From Cyanophora paradoxa (taxonomy: Eukaryota > Glaucocystophyceae > Cyanophorales > Cyanophoraceae), in contig QPMI01000475.1 of assembly GCA_004431415.1 (NCBI GenBank), positions 27,887-91,886 of the forward strand: 64,000 nt of DNA, in the 5' to 3' direction. The position numbers were made by a program, and so were the translations under genes. The stretch's first letter is position 1. Every line of letters begins with the position of its first letter. This document shows positions 44,095 to 54,799 of this stretch, piece by piece. Under the pieces are notes generated by a model that searched no databases, had not been told where the DNA came from, and saw only the letters and a program-made list of their open reading frames with translations.

Positions 44095-47000
44095 ATGGAC
44101 ATCGAGCGGGGGCTGCCGGCAGCGCTGGCGCCGGGGCCCGACCCCGCCGGGGGGCCTGTCTCGGGCCGCGAGCCGGAGCGGCCGCGCGGGGCGGAGGCCC
44201 ACATGCGCAGCCCCGAGGCGGGTGCGGGCGGAGGCGAGGCGGCGCGTGCGCAGATCGGGGGCGGGGAAGCCGGGCGGGCGAGCCCGGGGCCCTGGGGGCC
44301 GGAGCACGCGGAGAGCAGCGAGGCGCGGCATCCGAGCGTGACGCCGGCGCTGACGGGGCTTCCCCGCCCGCCCTCGTCCAAGTCGGTCCACAACTCGTGG
44401 CGCACGTCCCGCGTGCACCCCTTCCCGGCCTCGCCCACCTCCCCGGCCGCCTCCGAGGGCGGCTTCGGCGGCGGCGGCAAGGGCGGAAAGCGGGGCGCGG
44501 GGCGGCGGCTCCCGCGGCTGCCTCTAGCGGGCCTCCTGGCCGCCCTCTTCGCGATCCAGCTGGCGGCCGCCTGCGGGGCCGTCATCGCTCTGAACTACTT
44601 GTGCGCCCCGCCCCGCCCGCCCCGCCCCGCCTTTCCTGAGCGCGGCCGGCGCCGGCAGCCTGAACCGGGGCGGGATCGTCTCGACCGCCATCCAGACCTC
44701 CCAGCTCATGGTCAAGTCGGTGCGCGGGCCCTCGGGATCCCCCCGCCCGTCCGCGCCCCGCCTGACCGCGCCGCGGCGGCGCACCAGATCCGGGAGCGGG
44801 TGCAGGCCTCGATCGTCGACAGCGTGCTCACGGCCCTCCAGGCTGCCGCCTTCGGTCCGCGCCGGCCCCGCCCGCCCGACCGGGCCGACCCGACCGGCCG
44901 GCGCCGCCCCCGCTGACCTCGGGCAGAGTTCGAGTCGGGGAAGCTCTCGTTGGAGCGGCCCGTCGAGCTCGTCGGCTCCCTCGCCGCCGTCATGGCCCGC
45001 GGTCCGCCCGCCCCCGCCTCCTCCGCCCCCGCTTTCCTGCCCCGCCGACCCCGCCGGCCCTTCCCGCCCGGGCAGTGCCGGTGGTGAGCTACACGTACAT
45101 CGGCTTCGCCTCGTCCCACTTCTACGGCGCCTCTCGAACCGCCGTCCCCGCCACCGACCTCTACTCCTGGAAGTTCGGTCCGCCCGAGCCCGCCCGCCCT
45201 TCCGGCCAGCCGCCCGCTTAGCCCGGCCGCGGGGTGCAGACATCGCGAACCTGAGCCAGCCGCTGGCGAACATCGCGTGGGGTCCCACCCCGGACGGCGG
45301 CATAGACTTCTCCGCCCCCCTCTCCGTCCAGGAGTACGGTGCGCGGTCCCCCGGCCCAGGGGTGTGCCCCAGCCCCGCGCGCCGCCCCCGACGCCGGCCC
45401 CGCCGCGGCGCCCCGCGCAGACCCGAGCACGCGGCCGTGGTTCCTGGAGGCGCAGACGGCGGCGCTCGGCTGCACGGCCGCCGACGCCGCCGCCCGCGGC
45501 GGCCGCTGCAGCTGGGGCTCCCGCGTCACCTGGGGCACCCCCTACAAGGTCCTACCCCCCCCTCTTTCCCCTCCCCCCTCCACCCCGGCCTGACTCGCGT
45601 GCCCCTCTGAAGGACTTTGACGACCCGCGGCGGCTCGTGCTGACGCCCTCGCTCGAGATCGTCCCCGTTCTCCGCCCCGCCGACGTCGGCGCCGCCCGCG
45701 GCGCCGCCCAGGCCCCGCCGCGGTCCGCGCCCCGGCCCTGGCCCCGGCCGAGGCGCCCCTGAGGCGGCCGGACAGCCCGGGGGCCCGGTGCTGGCGACGG
45801 CGAACTTCGTGCCGCGGATCCCCGACTGGGAGCGGCCGCCCGCCCGCAACGAGCCGAGCCTGGGCAAGGCGCGCCGCCCCCCCCCCCCCCCCCCCCCCCC
45901 CCCCCCTTCCCTCGCCTCTAACTCCCCCCAGGCGGTGCTGGGGGCGGACATCTACCTGGACACGCTGCAGGCCGTCCTGCGCGAGTTCAAGCAGACCGAG
46001 AACACCCTCGTCTTCATCACAACGGTCCGCTTCCCCGCTGCCCCTCCACTGTGTCGCGCCGTCTTCTCACGCGCGCTTCGCTCACAGCGGGACGCGGCGG
46101 CGCTCGTCGTCGCCTCGTCCGACCCCGCGGCCGCCAACCTCCTGCAGCCGGCCAGGCCCGCCCGCCCGCCCCGCCCCGCCCCGCCCCGCCGGCGCGGCTC
46201 GAGCGCGGGGGGCGCAGCGAGGCGGCGAGCGCGGTGCTGCGGGCGGTGCAGGAGCACGTGGGGCGCCCCGCCCTCGAGCACGGCTCCTTCTCCATCGGCT
46301 CCGAGGGCTACGAGGTCTCCCGCGGTCCGCCCCCGCCCCCGCCGCCCCGCCCCGCCCCTCTGACGGGGCGCGGGCAGTGCCGCTGGTCTTCGACGGGGCG
46401 GACGGGGGCGAGGCGGGCGGCGGCGGCCTCGTCGTCTACATCGTCCTCCCCCAGTCGGACCTCACGCGGGCGCGCGCGCTCCCTTCCTTTCCAAAGCCCT
46501 CGAGCTCGGGCCTCGCCAACGCGAGCGGGCGCGCAGGAGCTGCAGCGGACGACGACGATCTCGTTCGCGGTGGCGGCGGCCATCGTCGTCGCCTTCGGCG
46601 TCTCCGTCCTCTTCACCGCCGTCCAGATGACCCGCGTCCGCCCCGGCCCCGCCCCGCCCAGGCCCCGCCCCCTGCTCGGCCCGAGCCCCCCGCCCCGCGC
46701 CCGCCCGCGCAGCCGCTCCGCCTGCTCGTCGGGGCCATGAATGCCATCGCCCACCCGAGCGACGGGGCGGCCACGCCGCCCGCGGCCCTCGCGCACTCGC
46801 TGCGCCGCTACGAGGCCCTCGCCGGCGGGGGCGGGGCGGCGGCGTCGTCCCGCGGGCGCGCCGCCGCTTCAGCAGCGTCCTCGACACGGACCTCGGCTTC
46901 GGGTTCCCTCCCGCGGCCCCGTGCGCCCTGCCGGTCTATTTTTAGCTCTTGAGCTGTGCCTCGGCCGACGCCCCCCGCGCAGTCGCGGCCCTCCTCGTTC

Positions 47001-48803
47001 GGGCCGGGCCGCCCCCTCGCCTTCAAGCCCGAGCCCGAGCGCCCCGCCGAGCGCGCCGCCCTCCCGCCCCGTCCGCCCCGCCCCACCCCGCCCCCCTCTC
47101 CCCGCCCCCGCTGAGAGCCGCGGGCGCGCGCGCAGGGACGGCGGTGGGGAGGAGGCGGCGGGCGCGGCGCTGGTGCACGTGCTCAACGCCAGCGCGCCGG
47201 CGACGGGCGAGCGGCCGGCGGGCGGCGCAGCCTCGCAGCCGGCCGTGAGCATCAGCTCTGCGGTGGCCCCCGCGAGGGCGCCGCCGCCGCGACGCCCCTG
47301 TCGGCGCCGGCCGGCAACGCGGCGGCGTCGACGGCGGCGGCGGCGGCGGCGCTGGGCGACCGGCGCGGGGCGGCGGCCAGCGCCGCGCCGACCTTCCTCG
47401 TGCCGCGGGGACCCGCGGAGACCTCGGGCGTGCAGAACGACTCCCTCGTCAAGGAGATCGCCATCGCCCAGGCCCGCCCGCCCGTCGCTCCTGTACCCCC
47501 ACCCCACCCCCGCCCTGACTTCTCCCCCAGGTGGCCTTCCGGAGCATGTGCGAGCGGCTGGAGAGCATCGGGAAGTACCTCGCGCAGGGGGTCATCGAGC
47601 CCCTGCACCGCGCCGGCCGCCTCGGCAAGATCGGCGCGCCCCCCCCGCACCCCCCCGCCCGCCCCTCTGAAACCCCCCCGCAGGCCTGGAGGAGCGGGAG
47701 CTGACGATCTTCTTCGCGGACGTCGCTGGCTTTACGTCCCTCTCCGAGTCGATCCCCCCCGAGCGCCTCGCCCCCTACCTCCAGTGCTACCTCACCGCCG
47801 CCAGGCCCGCCCCAGGCCCCCTCCCCTTCTCCTTCCCCTCCTCCTGACTTGATTTCGTGCCGCGCAGCCACGCAATCCAGGAGCAGGGCGGCACGGTGGA
47901 CAAGTTCATCGGGGACGGCGTCATGGCCTTCTGGAATGCGGTCCGCCTCGGCTCGGCCTGGGCTCGAGCGCCGGCCGCGCCGCGCGCCGCTGACTGAGGG
48001 CGCCGCCCCCGCAGCCGAGCGCGGTGGCGGGGCACGGGGCGGCGGCGTGCCGGGCGGCGGTGACCTTCTCGGAGACCCTCGAGGCCCTCGCCCCCAGCCT
48101 CGCCCTCCGCGACCTGCCCCCGGTCCGTCTCAGGCCTCGCGGGGCGGGCGGGCGCGCCCGCTGATGCTCCGGCCCTGCGCAGTTCAAGGTGCGGATGGGG
48201 ATCCACAAGGGGGTGGCGCTGGTGGGGAACGTCGGGTCGGACGACCGCATGAACTACACGTGCATCGGCGACGCCGTCAACCTCGCCTCGCGGCTGGAGT
48301 CCCTCGGCAAGTTCTACGGCGTCCAGTCCATCATCTCCGAGAGTGCGTGTCGCGCCGCGCCGCCCCTCCTGCGGAGTCCTGCGAGGGTCCGACGGCTCGC
48401 CCGCCCGCGCAGGCGTGCACGCGGAGGCGAAGGGGGCGCACCTGTGCCGCATGCTGGACCGCGCCGTAGTCGTGGGGCGCTCGCAGCCCGTGCTCATCTA
48501 CGAGCTCATGGGCCGCCGCCGCCGCTCCGGATCCGCCGCCGAGCCGGCGAGCTCGAAGCTCCCTCGATCGGGGCGCTGGGCGCGGAGGCGGCGGCGGCGC
48601 AGCAGGAGGAGCTGGCGCGGCGCTACGAGGCGGCGCTGCGGACGCTGTGGGCGCGCGACATCGCGGCGGCGCTGGCGGCCTTCGGGGACCTCGCGCGGGA
48701 CTTCCCGCGGGACGGCCCCACGCGCGTCATGCTCGAGCGGGCGGGGCGCTTCTCGCAGGACCCCGCCGCCTTCTCCGACGTCTTCGTCGCCTCCTACAAG
48801 TGA
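44095..48803 (+). CDS. Two-TM class III nucleotide cyclase with extracellular Cache-like sensor
   Basis: ATG 44095 to TGA 48801-48803, with about 16 short introns. Cytosolic Pro/Gly-rich N-terminus, then TM1 (LAGLLAALFAIQLAAACGAV, about 44520-44580). A large extracytoplasmic region follows, containing a Cache-like block (VVSYTYIGFASSHFYG; DPSTRPWF-type sequence; LTPSLEIVPV). TM2 is at about 46557-46625 (ISFAVAAAIVVAFGVSVLF). The linker leads to the catalytic domain: LTIFFADVAGFTSLSE (first metal Asp), GTVDKFIGDGVMAFWNAP (second Asp, adenine-type Lys), VRMGIHKG, and CIGDAVNLASRLESLG (transition-state Asn and Arg). The residues favour adenylate over guanylate cyclase. A ligand-regulated cAMP signalling receptor is inferred. 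GC-AG introns at 47472-47530 and 47805-47867. Confidence 0.85.
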
Positions 48804-49221
48804 CCCCCGCCCGGGGGGCCCTTGAGCTTCTTTCTTGTCATTCTTGTTATTATCGACAGCGGTCTCCCCCCTAGGCTTCTTTATTTGCTTTTCGATGTGT
48901 AGCTGTACATGTGGATGCCTCACCGAGCCTCCTGTTTTCTCCGAGGCCTGTGCAAGTTACAGTGCAACTGCACTTTTGTGATACTATGATACCCTGCTTT
49001 TCATTACCCTGATCTACTGAGCTATTCGAGTTTAAATACTTTATATGTGCTGCTGTCACAACATACCTAATTATTATGATATATATCTTGCTTCTTCGTG
49101 CTCGTAGTTTATTGAATAGAAAGTATGCGGACTGTATGAGTCCGACGGTCTGTATCATCGGTTTGTACATGTGTGACGATGTGTCACACTGTGACATGAT
49201 GTGTGCCGCGCCTTCGTACAG

Positions 49222-49439
49222 TACTGTAGAAGGCGGAAAATTGCCGAGGCGAAAAATTGCCGAATTCGTCCCAAACCGAAATTGCCGAGTCGATAAATTG
49301 CCGAGGACAGACGTCCGCTCTATGGCGGCCCGAAAATCCCTACCCCCAGCAACATTGCCGAGTCATTAAATTGCCGAATTCGGTGTCTCGGCAATTTACG
49401 GCAATTTAAAGACCCGGCAATTTTCCGCCTCCTACAGTA
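49222..49439. mobile_element. MITE-like element with TACTGTAG ends and TTGCCG interior repeats
   Basis: The left TACTGTAGAAGGCGGAAAAT and the complement of the right end, TACTGTAGGAGGCGGAAAAT, differ at one base, and both run into TGCCG. The interior repeats AAATTGCCGA in both orientations. There is no ORF. Confidence 0.8.
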
Positions 49440-49708
49440 CTCTCTTTGTTTTGAGTAACTTTTGACTTCGCCAGCGCTACGCAGGCTAACGCAGCGGCGC
49501 AGCCTACCGTAGTACGCTTCCCGCCATGGCCAGCGCCCAAATTCGAAGCTCAGCGGCTCCCGGAGTCCCGAATCCCGAATCCCGATCGCGCCGCGGCGAG
49601 TCCCCGCCGACGAAAGTTCCGGACTCCGGAGCTGCTGGCAGCCTGCCGCTCCCGGGACATGATATACTGGAGTAACTGGACCCATTACTGAGTCATACTG
49701 ACCAGTAC

Positions 49709-51174
49709 TACTGTAGGACGTCTTAAATTGCCGTCGTGAAAAATTGCCGAATTCGCCCAAAACGGAATTGCCGTGGTAATAAATTGCCGAATCCAAAAAT
49801 TTTGTTTGTTGGGGAAGGACCCCCTTCCCCTTCCCCCACTTGGGGGTGTTCGGGTGCCCACCCTAGGCCAAAATGAAATGTCCCGACCTCCCAAAACTCA
49901 GGTTTTCTCGCCTTTTGCTTGCAAGGCATGTCCCTAGGAGTCCGGAAACGTGTTCCGGGACATTCGGGCCCCGTCCGGTGGGCCAGGAATGGGCAATAAC
50001 ATGTTTTCGAAAAATGCGGTCTAGCGCCTCACCAGGTGGCGGTATATCTGCCGAACCAAGTGCGCCTAAATGCGCGTAATGAGCCCGTCGATTCATGTCA
50101 TACATGCCGAGACCGAAGGAGCACAGGGTGGCCCGCTAGGCCGCCTCAAGTACCTTTGTACTTGCTAGTCCGAGACTCGATCTATCGAAACTCCTGAGAG
50201 TTTCGGCCGATTGCTGGGTACACCGCTTGAACGCTGAGGTCCGCTAGGTGCCACGGTGGACAAGGAACAGCAGCTTCGTTTGTGCAACAGAGCAGCCGGC
50301 GCCGCCCCCGCCCGCGCCCCCGTCGCCGGCCCCGGCGGCGCGGCTCCTCCCGCTCCTGGAGCGCGACCTATCCGCCATCGCACGCTTCCCCGCGCTCCAG
50401 GCGATGCCATGATGGCGGCGGTGGTCTAGCGGCGGCACTCGGGCCGAGACAGCTAGCTTCGATTCATTGGCCTCCGAGACTCACCCCCCCTCTCTTCTTT
50501 CCTTTCTCTTCACCCAGCCCACAAGAGCCCGGCCCCCTCCCCCCGCCTCCCTCCTCCTCCTCCGGATCCTCCTCCTTCCCCCCCCCCCCCCCCCCCCCCA
50601 AATTTCCCACTGGGCCACCTCTCCCCCCGTTCACGCCGTGACGCAGCGCCAAGGTCTATGTTCCACATGCTCCTGTAAGGCTAGGATCAGACAACTATAG
50701 CTAGTTAGCACGTCGCCCCCCTAGGCCTTCCAATTGGAAGTCTCAGAGCAAGCCTCGCTTCCAATTGGGTGCCTGTTCAAAGTCTACTTCCTAATTGCAA
50801 CCTGCTCAGAACCTGCTCAGAACTTAGAGGTCCTTCCCCTCCAACAGGGCCGCTGCGACAGCAGTGTTCCTGTTCCGTTCATATGGGGCAGAAAATTAGC
50901 CCCCCTCCCCCCCCCCCCCCCCCCCCCCCCCCGAGGTACAAACTAGCTAAGGCTGACTATGACTGCGCATGCGAGCTCGAGGCGCCGGCCGCGGCGGCCT
51001 CCGCACGTCGTCGCTCATGGCGAGGTTCAAACTGTGCCGCGAACGTCGACGGCTGCGCCGAGGGACGGGGGGGGGGGACGAGCGACATTGCCGTCCCTTA
51101 AAATTGCCGAATTCGGCCTCTCGGCAATTTACGGCAAAATAAAACGACGGCTAAAAAAGCCGTCCTACAGTAGT
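49709..51174. mobile_element. Possible larger element with TACTGTAGGACG ends
   Basis: CTGTAGGACGTCTTAAATTGCCG at the left and the complement of AAGCCGTCCTACAGTA at the right share TGTAGGACG and then TTGCCG-rich sequence inside. About 1.45 kb of unrelated GC-rich DNA lies between, so this may be one long element or two unpaired ends. Confidence 0.35.
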
Positions 51175-51297
51175 TTCTGGTACAGACCGTGACTGTACAG
51201 AAATGCATGATACTGTGGGAGGCGGAATTTCGCCAGAGTCTATTAATTGCCGTAATTTACAAATTGCCGAAACGCCGAATTCGAATTCGGCAATTTA

Positions 51298-51592
51298 TTT
51301 TTTTTTGGTAAATTACCGGCCACAGTCTCTAGACACCAGCACTGCGGGGGCTGCCCAGGGGGCATAAAGACAAAAAAGCAAAATAACTAAGACAAGAGCA
51401 CGAAGAAAGATAAGACAAAGAGCCAAAATCGACAATAAAAAAGAAAAGACACGGAGCTCGAGACAGATCGAGAAGAGACGAGAAATCGAGCAGATCTAGG
51501 GACAGAGGATGACTGACACGAAGAAGAGCCAGAGCTAGAGATACCATCAATATCGGAAGGAATTACATCACTAAGAAGCGGAGGACAAATTT
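51298..51592 (-). mobile_element. Truncated retroposon R2 with TSD GGCAATTTA
   Basis: Reverse-complement copy of the 3' 300 bp of R1, with an 8-bp internal deletion, preceded by a T9 tract (51298-51306). GGCAATTTA occurs immediately on both sides (51289-51297 and 51593-51601). It landed inside a TTGCCG-type MITE, so the retroposon is younger than that MITE. Confidence 0.85.
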
Positions 51593-51707
51593 GGCAATTT
51601 AACGACTCGGCGTACGTATATATATAAAGATAAATTGTCGAATTCGCCTAAACTATATATATATATATATATTCGATGTACATGTCCTGCGAAAAGACTA
51701 GAATTAG

Positions 51708-51857
51708 GTCTTGTTGCTTTTAGTGCTCTTGCCTTAATTAGTTTTCTTATTTCAGTCGTTCTCTTTGTTGAATATGCCCCCTGGGCAGCCCCCGCAGTAC
51801 TAGTGCAGCAGTAGTGCTGGTGTCTAGAGACTGTGGCCGGTAATTCACCAAAAAAAA
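51708..51857 (+). mobile_element. Short retroposon R3 with TSD TAGAATTAG
   Basis: Copy of the last 150 bp of the R1 family, ending in an A8 tail (51850-51857) and flanked by TAGAATTAG at 51699-51707 and 51858-51866. It has a short insertion (ACTAGTGCAGCAGT) within the conserved 3' motif compared with R1. Confidence 0.85.
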
Positions 51858-52977
51858 TAGAATTAGATCGATATCTAGATTCTAGAACCTTGAATTTTTT
51901 CGATCGATTCAATGTCGAGTTCGAAGTCTTCGATCGGCATTGCCATTGGCCGAAGGGCTTCAAATTCGTCGACGTGTTAGCTTCGCCGATCGCGACGAAT
52001 TCGAAGGTCGGACGTCGACGTCGACGTTCGAATTCGGTTTTAATTTGCGATTGGCCAAGGGGGTTTCGTCGGACGAACGTCAGACGAACGTTAAAATGCA
52101 TTTACTGCAAACGTACGAATATCCGCCATCGTTTAATTTCGACTATTTTCGCCAGACCCGTGCGTTGGCGAATATTTGACGCTGGCGAATTGAGCTTTTG
52201 TATGGAGAGAGGGGTACTAGCCGCTGATTCGTCTATGGCGAGGGTCTCGGGGTGGCGAAATCAAGACGCTGGCGGACTAATTTTCGCCAGGATTTTCGGG
52301 TTTTGGCGAAATAAAGTGCTGGCGGATATAGGCTGCAGCCTGCAGCACTACCAGTAGTAGCTGCACTACGTATACCGTCCAACTTGCCAAGTTGGCTTTG
52401 AGTGGGCATTGTCAAGTTGAATCTCTCAAAGCTGATCCAGGCCCTCCGGATCCGGATCCGCATATGCATGCGCAGCCGTTGAGCTTGCAAAGGAGGACTC
52501 CGGGAGGCGGAGAGAGCCGCAAGGCTGGCGGCGAGGTTGGGCGGCAAGGTCGTGCCGCCGCGGCCGTCTTTGTCCCATGCATATGGCCAGGACTCCAGGA
52601 GGGGGCCCCGGGGCCCTCAGGGGTGCAGGCCTAGGAGGCTAGGACGACGACGAGGAGGAGGATGAGCCCGAGGAGGAGGAAGATGACGAGTACTACGGTA
52701 GGACGTAGCTGAGCCCTTTGGGGGCCTTGCCAAGTTGCTGCGCCCTCTCTCGTACCGTCGGGCACTAAATTACCGTAGTACCGCGGCATAAATTACCGCG
52801 CGTTTTAAAACCCGGCCCGCCATAGGCCCATAGAGCAAAATACCGCGGTACGTACCAAATTACCGCGTTTTTACAAATTCTCGGCGCGGTAATTTGGTAC
52901 CGCGGTAATTAAGTGGGCGCGGTATTTATGTGTTCTACGGTAGCCGGCGCGCTGTTGTGTAGCTATAGGCCTAGGAG

Positions 52978-53157
52978 AGATAGGAAACTTCCTATGGAAA
53001 CTATGGAAACTTCCTATGGAAACTATGGCAACCGTTGAACCTTGGAAACTTCCTATGGAACCTATGGAAACTATGGAAACTTCCTATGGAAACTATGGCA
53101 GATAGGAAACTTCCTATGGAAACTTCCTATCAGTTTCAACTTGGCAACCGTTGAACC
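52978..53157. repeat. GGAAACTTCCTATGGAAACTATG tandem array
   Basis: Overlapping repeats of GGAAACTTCCTATGG and GGAAACTATGG with GCAACCGTTGAACC spacers. GGAAACTTCC is itself palindromic. Confidence 0.85.
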
Positions 53158-53994
53158 ACCGAACAGCGCTGGCTGCAGGGCCGGTGCAGCCTGGCATGCG
53201 CAGGGGCGCGGTCCGGCGTCCGAGGCAGAGGCAGAGACGTAATTCTGATTGGTTCGTCAAGTCTGCCTGCAGAATTTAACTTGAAAATACTATGATAGGC
53301 TCTGGACCGCCGCGCGCGGGCCGGTACCGGTACCGGCCTGCCTCGATCTGCCTCGACTTGAAACCCCGGACCGGCACGGCGGCACCTGCCTTGCCAGTGC
53401 CTTGCCAGGCTTGCCTTGCCTTTTTCTGCCTCGGCTGCCTACCGGTAGGTCGCGCCGGCGCCGAGGCCCCCCCCTAGCAGACCGAGGCAGACTTTTTTTC
53501 CGACCTGCAGCCAACGCATCGCGCCTACGGCGTAGCTGATGCGCGCTCGCTAGCGCTCCGTAAACGCGACGGCAAAGTGATCAGCATGCTTCAGCCGACC
53601 TGTGCGCGTTGAGCTCGTCGCCCAGCTCGGCCGGGCAGCCGACATCGCCAGCTTGCGAACTTTCTGGAACTTCGGAAGCTCGGCGCCGCGCGCCCGGCGG
53701 CCCAGACGCGTGCAGATGCTGCCAGGAACCTAGAGTAGCACTATGCACGCGTGCGCAATGCGCCGCAGCCCGCAGGACGCTGGCGGCGCTTTCTGGCCGA
53801 CTTCGCGAAGCTTCTTGCCTTGCCTAGGTTGACGACCGGACCGACCCAGGCAAGGCAGAATTAGGCAGAGGCAGAATTAACTTGAAATTTCACGTATCCG
53901 GGGCAGAGGCAGACTTGAAATAGGCAGAAAGGCAGCAGGCAGCCGGACGGCCCGGACCGCGCCCCAGGCTCCACAGCTGCAAGTTACTGTAGTA

Positions 53995-54247
53995 TTGCTT
54001 TTTTAGCCGATGTTTTAAGTTGCCGTATATTGCCGAGAGGCCGCCGGGCCGACTTCGGCAACTTTAAGCCACGGCAATTTTGAGGGGGTATACGGTACCT
54101 TGGGCTAAACGGCAGCTTTTGTATGGCGCCATACTATGATAGAGGATCCCGGAAATCCAGAGTTTCGGCAATTTATCGCCACGGCAATTCCGGTTTTGGT
54201 CGAATTCGGCAATTTAACTACGCGGCAATTTAAGCATTCCTACAGTA
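53995..54247. mobile_element. MITE-like element with TACTGTAG ends
   Basis: The left TACTGTAGTATTGCTT and the complement of the right end, TACTGTAGGAATGCTT, match with two differences. The interior repeats GGCAATTT/TTGCCG in both orientations. Same family as 49222-49439. Confidence 0.7.
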
Positions 54248-54799
54248 AAGCCTGCAAGTTGCTGCAACTTGCCTGCAGCTGCGAGCTGCGTGACAGCCTC
54301 TGACAGGCACTGACACTGTCTGACAGCCTGTGACAGGACACGCTCATGATCATGATCATATCACACATACCGGTATATAGGACACGCTCATGATCATAAT
54401 CATCGGATCATCGGATCAGCCCGGATTCAGCCGACGGGGCCTGGGCTCGCAGGAGTCGCAGCTCCAAAGAGGCGCCGGGTCTCGACTCTCGAGACAAAGC
54501 TAAGAGGCGCAGATATAGCTAGCCTGAGACTCTGAGATCTAGAGAAACGTCTGCGCATACGTACGAGCACAAAGCTGCAGCGGTGAGCACTTACACCGCA
54601 TACGTACTGCGGCAGTGGGAGTATTGCCAAGTTGGCAGGATCCCCAGTCCTGATCGTTAGCTCCTTGCAATCGGGTGCGTATGCTTTCCGAAGTTCGAAT
54701 TCGCGCGAGACTCCGACTTCTCCTTATTATATAATCAGCATTAGCGATAGCGCGCTTCTTACACGTGCGCCTTCATCATCTACAGGAGCACGAGATGAT

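Larger units (their letters stand above)
48804..54780. other. Repeat-dominated intergenic region
   Basis: Apart from the elements listed separately, I see no supported gene. 49800-50260 and 50280-51080 are GC-rich or C-run-rich sequence with ORFs lacking protein-like composition. 52100-52320 is a GGCGAAA/CGCCA-rich stretch like the interior of another MITE. 52694-52941 (TACCGCGGTAATTT words between TACGGTA ends) may be one too. 53170-53990 is GC-rich with GGCAGA repeats. Confidence 0.5.

Noticed and set aside
50282-51101. Pro/Ser-rich ORFs around C runs
   Set aside because: Low-complexity translation of C and CCG runs with no splice-consistent continuation.
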